A stretch of DNA of 5,038 bases from an uncultured Muribaculaceae bacterium. GTDB taxonomy: Bacteria; Bacteroidota; Bacteroidia; Bacteroidales; Muribaculaceae. The notes beneath the pieces are model-generated. The model worked only from the letters and a program-made list of their open reading frames with translations. It was not told the origin of the DNA and ran no database searches. A program made the translations under genes and the position numbers. The DNA is taken from the NCBI GenBank assembly GCA_910583775.1, contig CAJTYD010000110.1, positions 1 to 5,038 on the forward strand, in the 5' to 3' direction. Position 1 is the stretch's first letter. Every line of letters starts with the position of its first letter. Of the stretch, positions 1 through 5,038 are shown in pieces.

Positions 1-54
1 ACCGAATATTAGCAATATATGTTAAATAGTATTTTAACGCACCACTAATGATGC

Positions 55-207
55 GCAATTAGCAATTGGGTTGGCGCAAGCCCGTGCGTCGTTGCTGTTC
101 CTGCTGCCGAGCCGCAGAGACTTGCGCCTCCGATAATTCCGATAGCTCCGATAGCTCCGATAACTCCGATAATTCCGATTTCGCGCGCCAAATTCAAAAT
201 TAATTGC
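55..207. repeat. Imperfect inverted repeat enclosing a tandem-repeat block
   Basis: The arms are 55-77 and 185-207, each 23 nt. The outer 7 nt (GCAATTA against TAATTGC) pair perfectly. The inner 7 nt (TTGGCGC against GCGCCAA) also pair perfectly. The middle pairs poorly, with 15 of 23 positions Watson-Crick and a few possible G-T wobbles. The roughly 107 bp between the arms holds the 9-bp tandem repeat. A nested 8-bp perfect inverted repeat, GGCGCAAG at 73-80 and CTTGCGCC at 121-128, also lies here. The two arms resemble inverted copies of a motif found again after the acyltransferase gene (3100-3127), so this may be a small dispersed element rather than a regulatory stem. Function is unknown. 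Confidence 0.45.
129..180. repeat. 9-bp tandem repeat (TCCGATARY), about 5.8 copies
   Basis: Units begin at 129, 138, 147, 156, 165 and 174, each TCCGATA followed by AT, GC, GC, AC or AT; the last unit is cut short. Variation is confined to the last two bases of the unit. The + strand frame through the array would read Ser-Asp-Asn/Ser repeats. That frame is open only from 63 to 200, lacks an ATG, and has stops at 60-62 and 201-203, so I do not call it coding. The period of 9 and near identity suggest slippage or recombination-driven expansion, making it a likely site of copy-number differences between strains. Confidence 0.85.
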
Positions 208-215
208 TATATTTG
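208..215 (+). promoter_or_regulatory. Possible Bacteroidetes -7 promoter box (TATATTTG)
   Basis: TATATTTG matches the TAnnTTTG -7 consensus of the Bacteroidetes primary sigma factor exactly. A convincing -33 TTTG is not seen at the usual distance; the nearest candidate is TTTC at 179-182, which is a little too far upstream. If it is used, transcription would begin around 220-225, inside the long inverted repeat, and would favour translation from 278. The match is short and the region AT-rich, so chance is a real alternative. Confidence 0.35.
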
Positions 216-249
216 CTTTTTAAAGGGCTATGCCCTTCAAAAAGCAAAT
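211..249. repeat. Long near-perfect inverted repeat (18-bp arms, 3-nt loop)
   Basis: Positions 211-228 pair with 232-249, leaving TAT (229-231) as the loop. All pairs are Watson-Crick except A222-C238. The stem has a GGGC/GCCC core next to the loop and AAAAAGCAAAT/ATTTGCTTTTT outer arms. No T-run follows the stem on either strand, so it is not a classic intrinsic terminator. It overlaps the candidate -7 box and the possible start codon at 230, which would sit in the hairpin loop. It could be an operator, an attenuating hairpin, an upstream gene's terminator, or a small palindromic repeat element. Confidence 0.7.
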
Positions 250-277
250 TATAACCGAGAAAACGGCAAGCGAGAAT

Positions 278-1150
278 ATGGCAACCGAGAAGAAGGCCGA
301 TGGGCTTAAGAAGATCTGCGCGCTCACCATGGTGCGCAACGATGAGTTTTTTCTGCGCAAATGGATTTCATATTATGAGAAACAGTTAGGACGGGAGAAC
401 CTCTACATCTATTTCGACGGTACGGATCAGGTGATCCCGGAGTTTACCAAGGGCACCAACGTGCTCGTCTGCGAGCATATCAACGTCGACGTCAAGATCG
501 GCGAGAAACGCCGCGCCAAGACGCTCTCCGAGGAGGCCGCGCGCCTTCTCGACCGCTACGACATGGTGATCGGCACCGATGTGGATGAGTTTCTTGCCGC
601 CGATCCTGCCACAGGAATGGGTCTTCGCGAATTCCTAAGCCGCCAGAAAATAGGCAATACCATATCCGGCCTCGGTATGGATGTGGGCCAGGTGCTCGAG
701 CAGGAGGGAGATATCGACCCCTCGCGCCCTTACCTGCGCCAGCGTAAGTATGCCGCTGTCTATCCCCGCTATTCAAAGCCCTCGGTGCTTGCCACAAAAT
801 GCCGGTGGGGTTCGGGAATCCACCGCGTGAAGGGGAAGAATTTCCATATCGTCAAAGACCTCTATCTCTTCCATTTCGGCGGTTTCGACTTCACGCGCCT
901 GAAGTCGAAGATGACCGACCAGGAGCTTCTCGATAACGGATGGGGTCGCCACATGCGCAAGCGCGCCGCCACCATTTATGCCGTGACCGACATCGTGAAC
1001 CGCGGAGGCACCTGGAAGTGGAACACCGCCACCAAGGTCTTGCGCCGGATGCAGCAGCTTTGCCGCCCGATCTTCGCCTGGAACAAACCGACCGTCTTCG
1101 GAATCAAGGCGATTGTGGAGATTCCCGAACGATTCAGAGACCTTATCTGA
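278..1150 (+). CDS. Glycosyltransferase, GT2/GT92-like (Glyco_tranf_2_4 type)
   Basis: Predicted to transfer a sugar from a nucleotide-sugar donor onto a growing surface glycan on the cytoplasmic side of the inner membrane. Seen, numbered from ATG 278 (290 aa): an N-terminal strand and motif LTMVRNDEFFLRKW typical of this family; a metal- and donor-binding DxD in GTDVDEF (D101-x-D103); then WGSGIHRVKG (H182) and YLFHFGG (H199), matching the late conserved histidines of the family. No signal peptide or membrane segment is evident. An in-frame ATG at 230 would add 16 residues, but it lies in the loop of a strong hairpin and has G at -3. ATG 278 has A at -3 and an A-rich leader, as is usual in Bacteroidetes, so I prefer it. 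The stop is 5 nt before the next gene, implying co-transcription. Donor and acceptor cannot be told. Confidence 0.85.
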   Translation: MATEKKADGLKKICALTMVRNDEFFLRKWISYYEKQLGRENLYIYFDGTDQVIPEFTKGTNVLVCEHINVDVKIGEKRRAKTLSEEAARLLDRYDMVIGTDVDEFLAADPATGMGLREFLSRQKIGNTISGLGMDVGQVLEQEGDIDPSRPYLRQRKYAAVYPRYSKPSVLATKCRWGSGIHRVKGKNFHIVKDLYLFHFGGFDFTRLKSKMTDQELLDNGWGRHMRKRAATIYAVTDIVNRGGTWKWNTATKVLRRMQQLCRPIFAWNKPTVFGIKAIVEIPERFRDLI

Positions 1151-1155
1151 TCACG

Positions 1156-2139
1156 ATGATGGATAATCCGACATCGAATATGGAGATTGACGCTGTTGTG
1201 GCCTGGGTCGACGGCAATGATCCCGCTTTCATAAAGAAACGCGAGAAATATACCGAAAACAAGGATGACCTGAAGCGTGACGACATCGCCGGTCCATTGC
1301 GTTTCACCGAGGCCGGAGAGATAGAATTCTGCATCGAGTCGATCCTTGTCTTCGCTCCCTTTGTCAGAACCATTCATATAATTACCGACGGCCAGGAGCC
1401 TCCTCTCGAACGGATATATGAGAAATATCCCGGCAGTCGCGAGCGAATCAGAATACGTGACCATAAGGAGATATTCGCCGGTTATGAGCGTTATATGCCT
1501 GTGTTCAACTCTCTCGGCATCGAGACGATGATGTGGCGTCTTCCTGGTCTGGCGGAACGGTTCATTTATTTCAACGACGATTTCTTTCTTGCCGCTCCGG
1601 TGAAGGAGAGCGATTTTTTCGGCCCTGACGGAGAGAGCATAGGATATTTTCGCAATTATCTACCTTTATTTATAAAGCTTTTGCGCGCCCTGAAGCCGAA
1701 ACATGACGGACACAAGACTTTCGGTTTCAAGGATTCGATGCTCAACGCCTCCGTCTACACTTATTCGCGCCGGATGCCCCTGATCAGCCACACGCCCCAT
1801 GCATTGCGTGTGAGCCGTCTGAAAGCGATATATGAGGAGATGCCGGAATTGATCGACATTAATCTGCGACACCGTTTCCGCGATCCGGAACAATTTAATC
1901 CGCAGGTGCTTTATTATATAAAAAGCCCGGTTACACAGTGCGATTTCAAGAGTAAGATTCTCTTTATGAAACCTAAACTGGGACGTGAAGGTTATCTGGA
2001 ACGTAAATTGCGGGAAAGCGAAGATATGCCCGGGCTGATCTTCGGCTGCATGAACTCTTACGAGCAGACCACAGCGGAGGAGAAGCGTATGTTTCGCGAA
2101 TGGTTTGACCGAAGATTAAGTTTAAGTCAGAAGTCATAA
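1156..2139 (+). CDS. Stealth-family sugar-phosphate transferase (capsular polysaccharide phosphotransferase)
   Basis: Stealth proteins are known or predicted to move a hexose-1-phosphate from a UDP-sugar onto a glycan, making phosphodiester links; relatives include meningococcal SacB and the animal GlcNAc-1-phosphotransferase. In this 327-aa protein I see CR1 (IDAVVAWVDGNDPAF, residues 11-25); CR2 in two blocks (LRFTEAGEIEFCIES and IHIITDGQEPP at about 48-83, then FNSLGIE at 117-123 and FIYFNDDFFL at 136-145); CR3 around HTPH (212-215) to FRDPEQFNPQ (241-250); and a probable weak CR4 near FGCMNS (296-301). The acidic NDD cluster and TDGQ are intact, so it is likely active. The frame is open far upstream into the previous gene, but homology begins after 1156, and ATG 1156 or 1159 sits 5-8 nt past the previous stop. 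ATG 1180 is a possible shorter start. The last codons are made of the downstream heptamer repeat. Confidence 0.9.
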   Translation: MMDNPTSNMEIDAVVAWVDGNDPAFIKKREKYTENKDDLKRDDIAGPLRFTEAGEIEFCIESILVFAPFVRTIHIITDGQEPPLERIYEKYPGSRERIRIRDHKEIFAGYERYMPVFNSLGIETMMWRLPGLAERFIYFNDDFFLAAPVKESDFFGPDGESIGYFRNYLPLFIKLLRALKPKHDGHKTFGFKDSMLNASVYTYSRRMPLISHTPHALRVSRLKAIYEEMPELIDINLRHRFRDPEQFNPQVLYYIKSPVTQCDFKSKILFMKPKLGREGYLERKLRESEDMPGLIFGCMNSYEQTTAEEKRMFREWFDRRLSLSQKS

Positions 2140-2158
2140 GTCAGAGTTATTAAGTCAG
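2124..2158. repeat. 7-bp tandem repeat (AAGTCAN) spanning a gene end and spacer
   Basis: Five heptamers in register: AAGTCAG (2124), AAGTCAT (2131), AAGTCAG (2138), a degenerate AGTTATT (2145) and AAGTCAG (2152). The array includes the last codons and the TAA stop of the Stealth gene (2137-2139) and ends just before the acyltransferase start. Two more units of the same type, AAGTTAT and AAGTCTT, occur at 3129-3142 in the next spacer. A period of 7 is not a multiple of 3, so unit gain or loss within the coding part would shift the C-terminus. Function is unknown; it looks like spacer filler generated by slippage. Confidence 0.75.
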
Positions 2159-2162
2159 AGTG

Positions 2163-3080
2163 ATGAAAGAGGAGGCAAAAGATAAGAAAGGGGAACGCGG
2201 GGCGAGGATCGTCACCGCGATGCTGAGGGGCATCGCAAGGCTGCCGCTCGGCGTGCTGTATGGCTTCTCCGATTTCGCCTGCTTCATTCTTCGCGATGTT
2301 GTACGCTATCGGCGAAAGATCATACGCAAGAATCTGACGCGCGTTTTCGGTGACGATCCCTCTGTCGATATCCGCCGCATCGAGCGTCTTTTTTATCGCA
2401 ATTTCTGCGATGTCTTCATCGAGGCCCTCAAGTTGCTGCATATCTCCGACGAGGAGGTCGACCGCCGCGTGGAGGTGGTCGATGCCGACCTTGTCGACAG
2501 GGCCACGGCCGAAGGGCGCCCGTCGGTACTTTTCCTCGGACATTACGGCAACTGGGAATGGGTGACGGCTATCGTGCGACATTTCCGCAACAAGGTTACT
2601 TTCGCCGAGATTTACAGTCCGCTTCACAACAAGGTGATGGATCGCGTGATGCTCAATATACGCGGACGTTTCGGGTCGGAGGCTATTCCCAAGCAGCGCG
2701 CGGTGCGCCGCCTCTTCGAGATTGAGCGCGGCGGCGGCACTTTTGTCACCGGTTTTATCGCCGACCAGCGTCCGTTAGGCCTCAACCTGCATCACTGGAT
2801 GGATTTCCTCGGACAGGACACCGCCTATATGGTCGGCGGCGAAGATATCGGGAAGCACTTCAACGCCGCGTTTTTCTTCATCGATATCGAGAAACCGAAG
2901 CGCGGTCACTACCGTCTGCGTTTTGTGCCTATTCATGCCGAGGAAGACGGCGAGCCGAATCCGGTTACGCGCAAGTTCATGCGTATGCTCGAGGAGCGTA
3001 TCCGCAAACGCCCCGAACTCTGGCTCTGGAGCCATAACCGCTGGGCGCGGCGCCGGGAGGAATGCAACCTGCGGAAGTAA
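2163..3080 (+). CDS. LpxL/HtrB-type lipid A biosynthesis acyltransferase
   Basis: Lysophospholipid acyltransferase superfamily. Members of this branch add a secondary acyl chain to the lipid A precursor at the inner membrane, using acyl-ACP. The 305-aa length is typical. Seen: an N-terminal hydrophobic stretch (about 25-45) followed by basic YRRKIIRKNL, as in Bacteroidetes homologues; the catalytic HX4E motif in GHYGNWEW (H127, E132); ADQR (200-203), a conserved block near the substrate site; and the signature PELWLWSHNRW (284-294) near the C-terminus. All key residues are present, so it should be functional. ATG 2163 is chosen; a GTG immediately before it (2160) could add one residue. It lies 23 nt after the Stealth gene and so is probably in the same transcript. 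The acceptor could be lipid A itself or another glycolipid anchor made by this locus. Confidence 0.92.
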   Translation: MKEEAKDKKGERGARIVTAMLRGIARLPLGVLYGFSDFACFILRDVVRYRRKIIRKNLTRVFGDDPSVDIRRIERLFYRNFCDVFIEALKLLHISDEEVDRRVEVVDADLVDRATAEGRPSVLFLGHYGNWEWVTAIVRHFRNKVTFAEIYSPLHNKVMDRVMLNIRGRFGSEAIPKQRAVRRLFEIERGGGTFVTGFIADQRPLGLNLHHWMDFLGQDTAYMVGGEDIGKHFNAAFFFIDIEKPKRGHYRLRFVPIHAEEDGEPNPVTRKFMRMLEERIRKRPELWLWSHNRWARRREECNLRK

Positions 3081-3127
3081 TTTTGAATGTTGAATTTTAA
3101 ATTTTGAATTGGGCTGGCGCCAAAGCC
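3079..3127 (+). repeat. AT-rich repeat plus GC-palindromic intergenic motif
   Basis: AATTTTGAAT occurs at 3079-3088 and 3100-3109, and its reverse complement occurs at 192-201. The second copy runs into ATTGGGCTGGCGCCAAAGCC (3108-3127), which closely matches ATTGGGTTGGCGCAAGCC at 65-82. It holds the perfect 8-bp palindrome TGGCGCCA (3115-3122) and a short GGCT/AGCC stem (3112-3115 with 3124-3127). There is no T-run after it, so it is a poor intrinsic terminator. I read it as a dispersed intergenic element; a role in ending or processing the operon transcript is only a possibility. Confidence 0.5.
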
Positions 3128-3132
3128 GAAGT

Positions 3133-3145
3133 TATAAGTCTTATA
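3133..3145. promoter_or_regulatory. 13-bp perfect palindrome upstream of the GT4 gene
   Basis: TATAAG-T-CTTATA is a perfect inverted repeat with a one-base centre, ending 22 nt before the start codon at 3168. It overlaps two AAGTYWT heptamers (3129-3142), so it may be a by-product of that repeat. A small regulator-binding site is the alternative. I did not find a good -7/-33 promoter pair in this spacer. Confidence 0.3.
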
Positions 3146-3167
3146 CCAACGTGCAAACTCTATAATT

Positions 3168-4271
3168 ATGAAAAGAATATTACAGGTGATATACGGATTG
3201 CACCGCAACGGCACGGAAACAGCGGTAATGAATATTTACAGGAATCTTGATCCGGAGAAATATCAGTTCGATTTCCTGATTTTCGATGGTAGAGACCAGG
3301 GGGTTGCCGATGAGATCAAGGCGCGCGGTGGACGGATATTCGTCATGCCGAAGCGTCGGCTCTTCTCGAGGGCTTTCTCGAAGGCCGCGAAGGATTTCTT
3401 TTGCGAACACGCCTCGGAATATTCCGCCGTCCATTTCAACTTCAATTTTCTCAGCCGTCTCCTCCCTTTCAGGCTCGCTAAGAAATACGGCATACCGGTC
3501 AGGCTTCTTCATTCGCACAATTCCGGGTATCTACGGGGCAAATTCAATTATTTCCTTCATCTATATTACCGGAAGATCACGGCGCGGCTCACTAACGCGC
3601 ACGTAGGCTGCTCGCCGGAGGCGGCGAAGTGGATGTTCGGCAATACGGAGGCTGAAAAAGACTGTCGGGTAATCGTGAATGGAATTCCGATGGAAAACTT
3701 TCTTTATGATCCGGAGGTCAGAGAGAAATATCGCCGCGATCTCGGCCTGGTGGAAGGTCAGCTCGCCATTATTCAGGTCGGTTTTTTCATGCCTGTGAAG
3801 AATCATGAGTTCACCCTCGGGATAGCGCGTGCTTTAAAGAACCACGTTCCTGATGTGAAATTCATTTTTGTGGGAACGGGAGGCTCTTGCGAGGAGATGC
3901 TTAAGCAGCGGGTAAAGGAATATTCTCTTGAAGACAACATCTGCTTTCTCGGACGCCGCAACGACGTGGCCTCGATTCTTCAGGCTGCCGACATCATGGT
4001 CATGCCCTCGATTCACGAGGGGCTTCCGCTCTCCCTTGTCGAGGCTCAGACGGCGGGGTTGAAGGCGATCTGCTCCACAAACGTGTCGAGGGCTTCCCGA
4101 TGCACGGAGAATCTTGATTTCCTTCCGATTGACGGAGGCGCGGAGCCCTGGGTGGAAAGAATACTTGAGATTAAGGATTATCATCGTGAGAATCTTCACG
4201 ACCATTTTGAAAACTCTCCGTATAACATTAAGAATATGGCTAAGGAATTCGCCCGCATTTATGAAGGCTGA
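3168..4271 (+). CDS. Glycosyltransferase family 4 (GT-B fold, EpsF/WcaA-cluster style)
   Basis: A 367-aa retaining-type glycosyltransferase predicted to act in the cytoplasm on lipid-linked glycan. Seen: an N-terminal acceptor domain starting KRILQVIYGLHRNGTETAVMN, the usual glycine and threonine loop of GT4 proteins; LLHSHNSG (H115, H117); VNGI (170-173) near the domain linker; then the C-terminal donor domain with GFFMPVKNH (K211-N-H), FVGTGG, FLGRRNDV (about 261-267), and the donor-binding EX7E in EGLPLSLVE (E284, E292) followed by AQTAGL. Length and motif order are complete. ATG 3168 is preceded by an AT-rich leader (TATAATT), with no Shine-Dalgarno sequence, and homology begins at once. 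It follows an 87-nt spacer, so it may be read through from the upstream genes or have its own promoter. It is convergent with the next gene, with 20 nt between stops. Sugar specificity cannot be read from sequence. Confidence 0.92.
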   Translation: MKRILQVIYGLHRNGTETAVMNIYRNLDPEKYQFDFLIFDGRDQGVADEIKARGGRIFVMPKRRLFSRAFSKAAKDFFCEHASEYSAVHFNFNFLSRLLPFRLAKKYGIPVRLLHSHNSGYLRGKFNYFLHLYYRKITARLTNAHVGCSPEAAKWMFGNTEAEKDCRVIVNGIPMENFLYDPEVREKYRRDLGLVEGQLAIIQVGFFMPVKNHEFTLGIARALKNHVPDVKFIFVGTGGSCEEMLKQRVKEYSLEDNICFLGRRNDVASILQAADIMVMPSIHEGLPLSLVEAQTAGLKAICSTNVSRASRCTENLDFLPIDGGAEPWVERILEIKDYHRENLHDHFENSPYNIKNMAKEFARIYEG

Positions 4272-4297
4272 GCCTGAGTGGATCCGGGGAATCAGGC
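4272..4297. terminator. Possible hairpin between two convergent genes
   Basis: GCCTGA (4272-4277) pairs with TCAGGC (4292-4297) around a 14-nt loop that contains the palindrome GGATCC. The right arm includes the stop codon of the - strand gene, and the left arm directly follows the stop of the + strand gene. The stem is only 6 bp and has no T-run on either side, so intrinsic termination is doubtful. A competing 5-bp stem (4279-4283 with 4298-4302) is also possible. Confidence 0.25.
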
Positions 4298-5038
4298 ATC
4301 CATTATGATCACGTCGCGGCCGTCGGCCTGCGCGGCGCGTTTTGCGAAATTGCTGGAGCGGTACATGTCAGGGCCGACAACGAGATAGGAACGTTCCGCA
4401 TCCTTGATGGTGAAGAAATCGACGAATGTCTTCAGCTGGTCCTCCTCTTCGGCCTTTTTCGTGTCGATGTGGCTGATATTGCCGGGAATCACATAGATGT
4501 ACGGCTCGTTTGCCACGAAGTTCAGAAACCGGGTGCTGTCGGAGGTTATGAGAGTCATTTTCCCCCGGTTTTCCGGTAGATTCTGTATCTCCTTGATTTT
4601 GTCGAGGCAGAGCCGCATCAGATTCTCTCCTTCCTCTTCGTCCAGCACTTTCCAGATATTTTTCGGTTCTTTGAAATCGCCTAAAAGCATCAGGAAACGG
4701 GTGGAGATAGAGATATAGCTTCCTTCCATATTCTCTTTAACCTTCGCCACGGCCTCTTCGACACAAGGCGCCGGCCGGAAGAGGGTGTTGAAGAGCTCGC
4801 GGAAATTGTCTTCGGCGAAATAGAAGGTGTTGTAGCTGTGGATCTGGCGATAATCCGGGGCGATCTGGGTGCCGAGGACGCGTCGTTGCCAGCGTTTCTC
4901 GCGGTCGTCATATTCCTTACGCGTATCATTATATACTGGCAGCGACCATTCGCTGTTGTATGACATCTCTTCAGGGCTGATTCGCCAGTCATATTGGTTG
5001 GGGAGGAGGTATTTTTCGAGTGTGAAGGGAGAGTTAAA
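4292..5038 (-). CDS. Fucosyltransferase-like glycan biosynthesis protein, 5' end missing
   Basis: The frame is open to the right edge, with 24 more codons upstream of the Met at 4966 (beginning FNSPFTLEKYLLPNQYDW), so 248 C-terminal residues are visible and the true start lies outside. Seen in order: HSYNTFYF and FRELFNTLFRP; SISTRFLMLLGDF, at the place where related proteins have a basic residue plus GDF; LITSDSTRFL; VIPGNISHID; DFFTIKDAERSYL; and MYRSSNFAKRAA. This order recalls unnamed proteins in Bacteroidales capsule and LPS loci with a fucosyltransferase-like (GT-B, NodZ/O-FucT related) C-terminal half. There DxxRF and YxSxF-type motifs bind GDP-sugar. The assignment rests on remembered family patterns, and substrate is unknown. 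It converges on the GT4 gene and must be driven from another promoter beyond the window. Confidence 0.5.
   Translation of the reverse strand, partial: FNSPFTLEKYLLPNQYDWRISPEEMSYNSEWSLPVYNDTRKEYDDREKRWQRRVLGTQIAPDYRQIHSYNTFYFAEDNFRELFNTLFRPAPCVEEAVAKVKENMEGSYISISTRFLMLLGDFKEPKNIWKVLDEEEGENLMRLCLDKIKEIQNLPENRGKMTLITSDSTRFLNFVANEPYIYVIPGNISHIDTKKAEEEDQLKTFVDFFTIKDAERSYLVVGPDMYRSSNFAKRAAQADGRDVIIMDA

Noticed and set aside
129..180. CRISPR array
   Set aside because: The 9-bp units are contiguous with no spacers, and no cas genes are present.
63..200. Ser-Asp repeat peptide encoded by the 9-bp array
   Set aside because: No ATG, short, stops on both sides, and the non-repeat part does not look like protein. 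The array is better described as a DNA repeat.
55..207. Invertible promoter of the Bacteroides capsule type
   Set aside because: The arms match at only 15 of 23 positions, whereas invertible capsule promoters have near-identical arms, and no invertase is in view.
211..249. Classic intrinsic terminator
   Set aside because: No T-run follows the GC stem in either direction; the T and A runs are inside the paired arms.
492..797. Antisense open frame inside the first glycosyltransferase
   Set aside because: Arg/Gly/Pro-rich shadow of a GC-biased coding strand with no recognisable domain.
940..1155. Upstream in-frame extension of the Stealth gene (Met at 940)
   Set aside because: It overlaps most of the end of the first glycosyltransferase in another frame, reads as low-complexity Arg/His-rich sequence, and Stealth homology starts only after 1156.
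976..1464. Antisense open frame across the first two genes
   Set aside because: It lies opposite two well-supported conserved proteins and shows no domain.
2127..2627. Antisense open frame opposite the acyltransferase start
   Set aside because: It covers the strand opposite the conserved HX4E region and has no recognisable motifs.

Overview
The window is a polysaccharide or lipopolysaccharide biosynthesis segment. Its style points to a Bacteroidetes bacterium of order Bacteroidales, possibly a gut Muribaculaceae-type organism. That placement is an inference from four things: no Shine-Dalgarno-like sequence precedes the starts, the spacers are AT-rich and full of short repeats, a perfect TAnnTTTG-type -7 box lies upstream of the first gene, and the proteins have a Bacteroidales flavour. 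No marker gene is present, so this is not proven.

Layout. Positions 1-277 are non-coding and structured: two inverted copies of an intergenic motif flank a 9-bp tandem repeat, followed by a -7-like box and a long inverted repeat. Four genes then run on the + strand: a DxD-type glycosyltransferase (278-1150, or from 230), a Stealth-family sugar-phosphate transferase (1156-2139), an LpxL/HtrB-type lipid A acyltransferase (2163-3080) and a GT4-type glycosyltransferase (3168-4271). The first three are packed with gaps of 5 and 23 nt and look like one operon. The fourth follows an 87-nt spacer. A fifth gene converges from the - strand (stop at 4292), runs off the right edge with its 5' end missing, and resembles the unnamed fucosyltransferase-like proteins of Bacteroidales glycan loci.

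How they may work together. Two glycosyltransferases, one enzyme predicted to make phosphodiester-linked sugars and one lipid acyltransferase suggest assembly of a surface glycolipid: a phosphate-containing LPS outer region or a lipid-anchored capsule. The Stealth protein and the acyltransferase are the most informative members. The acyltransferase links the locus to the membrane anchor, and the Stealth enzyme predicts sugar-1-phosphate units in the glycan.

Non-coding structure. The spacers carry three kinds of repetition: a 9-bp TCCGATARY minisatellite, a 7-bp AAGTCAN array shared by two spacers, and a GC-palindromic motif (AATTTTGAATTGGGYTGGCGC-like) that occurs once and in two inverted partial copies. 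These are the least explained parts of the window. I found no RNA genes, insertion sequences or CRISPR arrays, and no clear evidence of a wholly new system.
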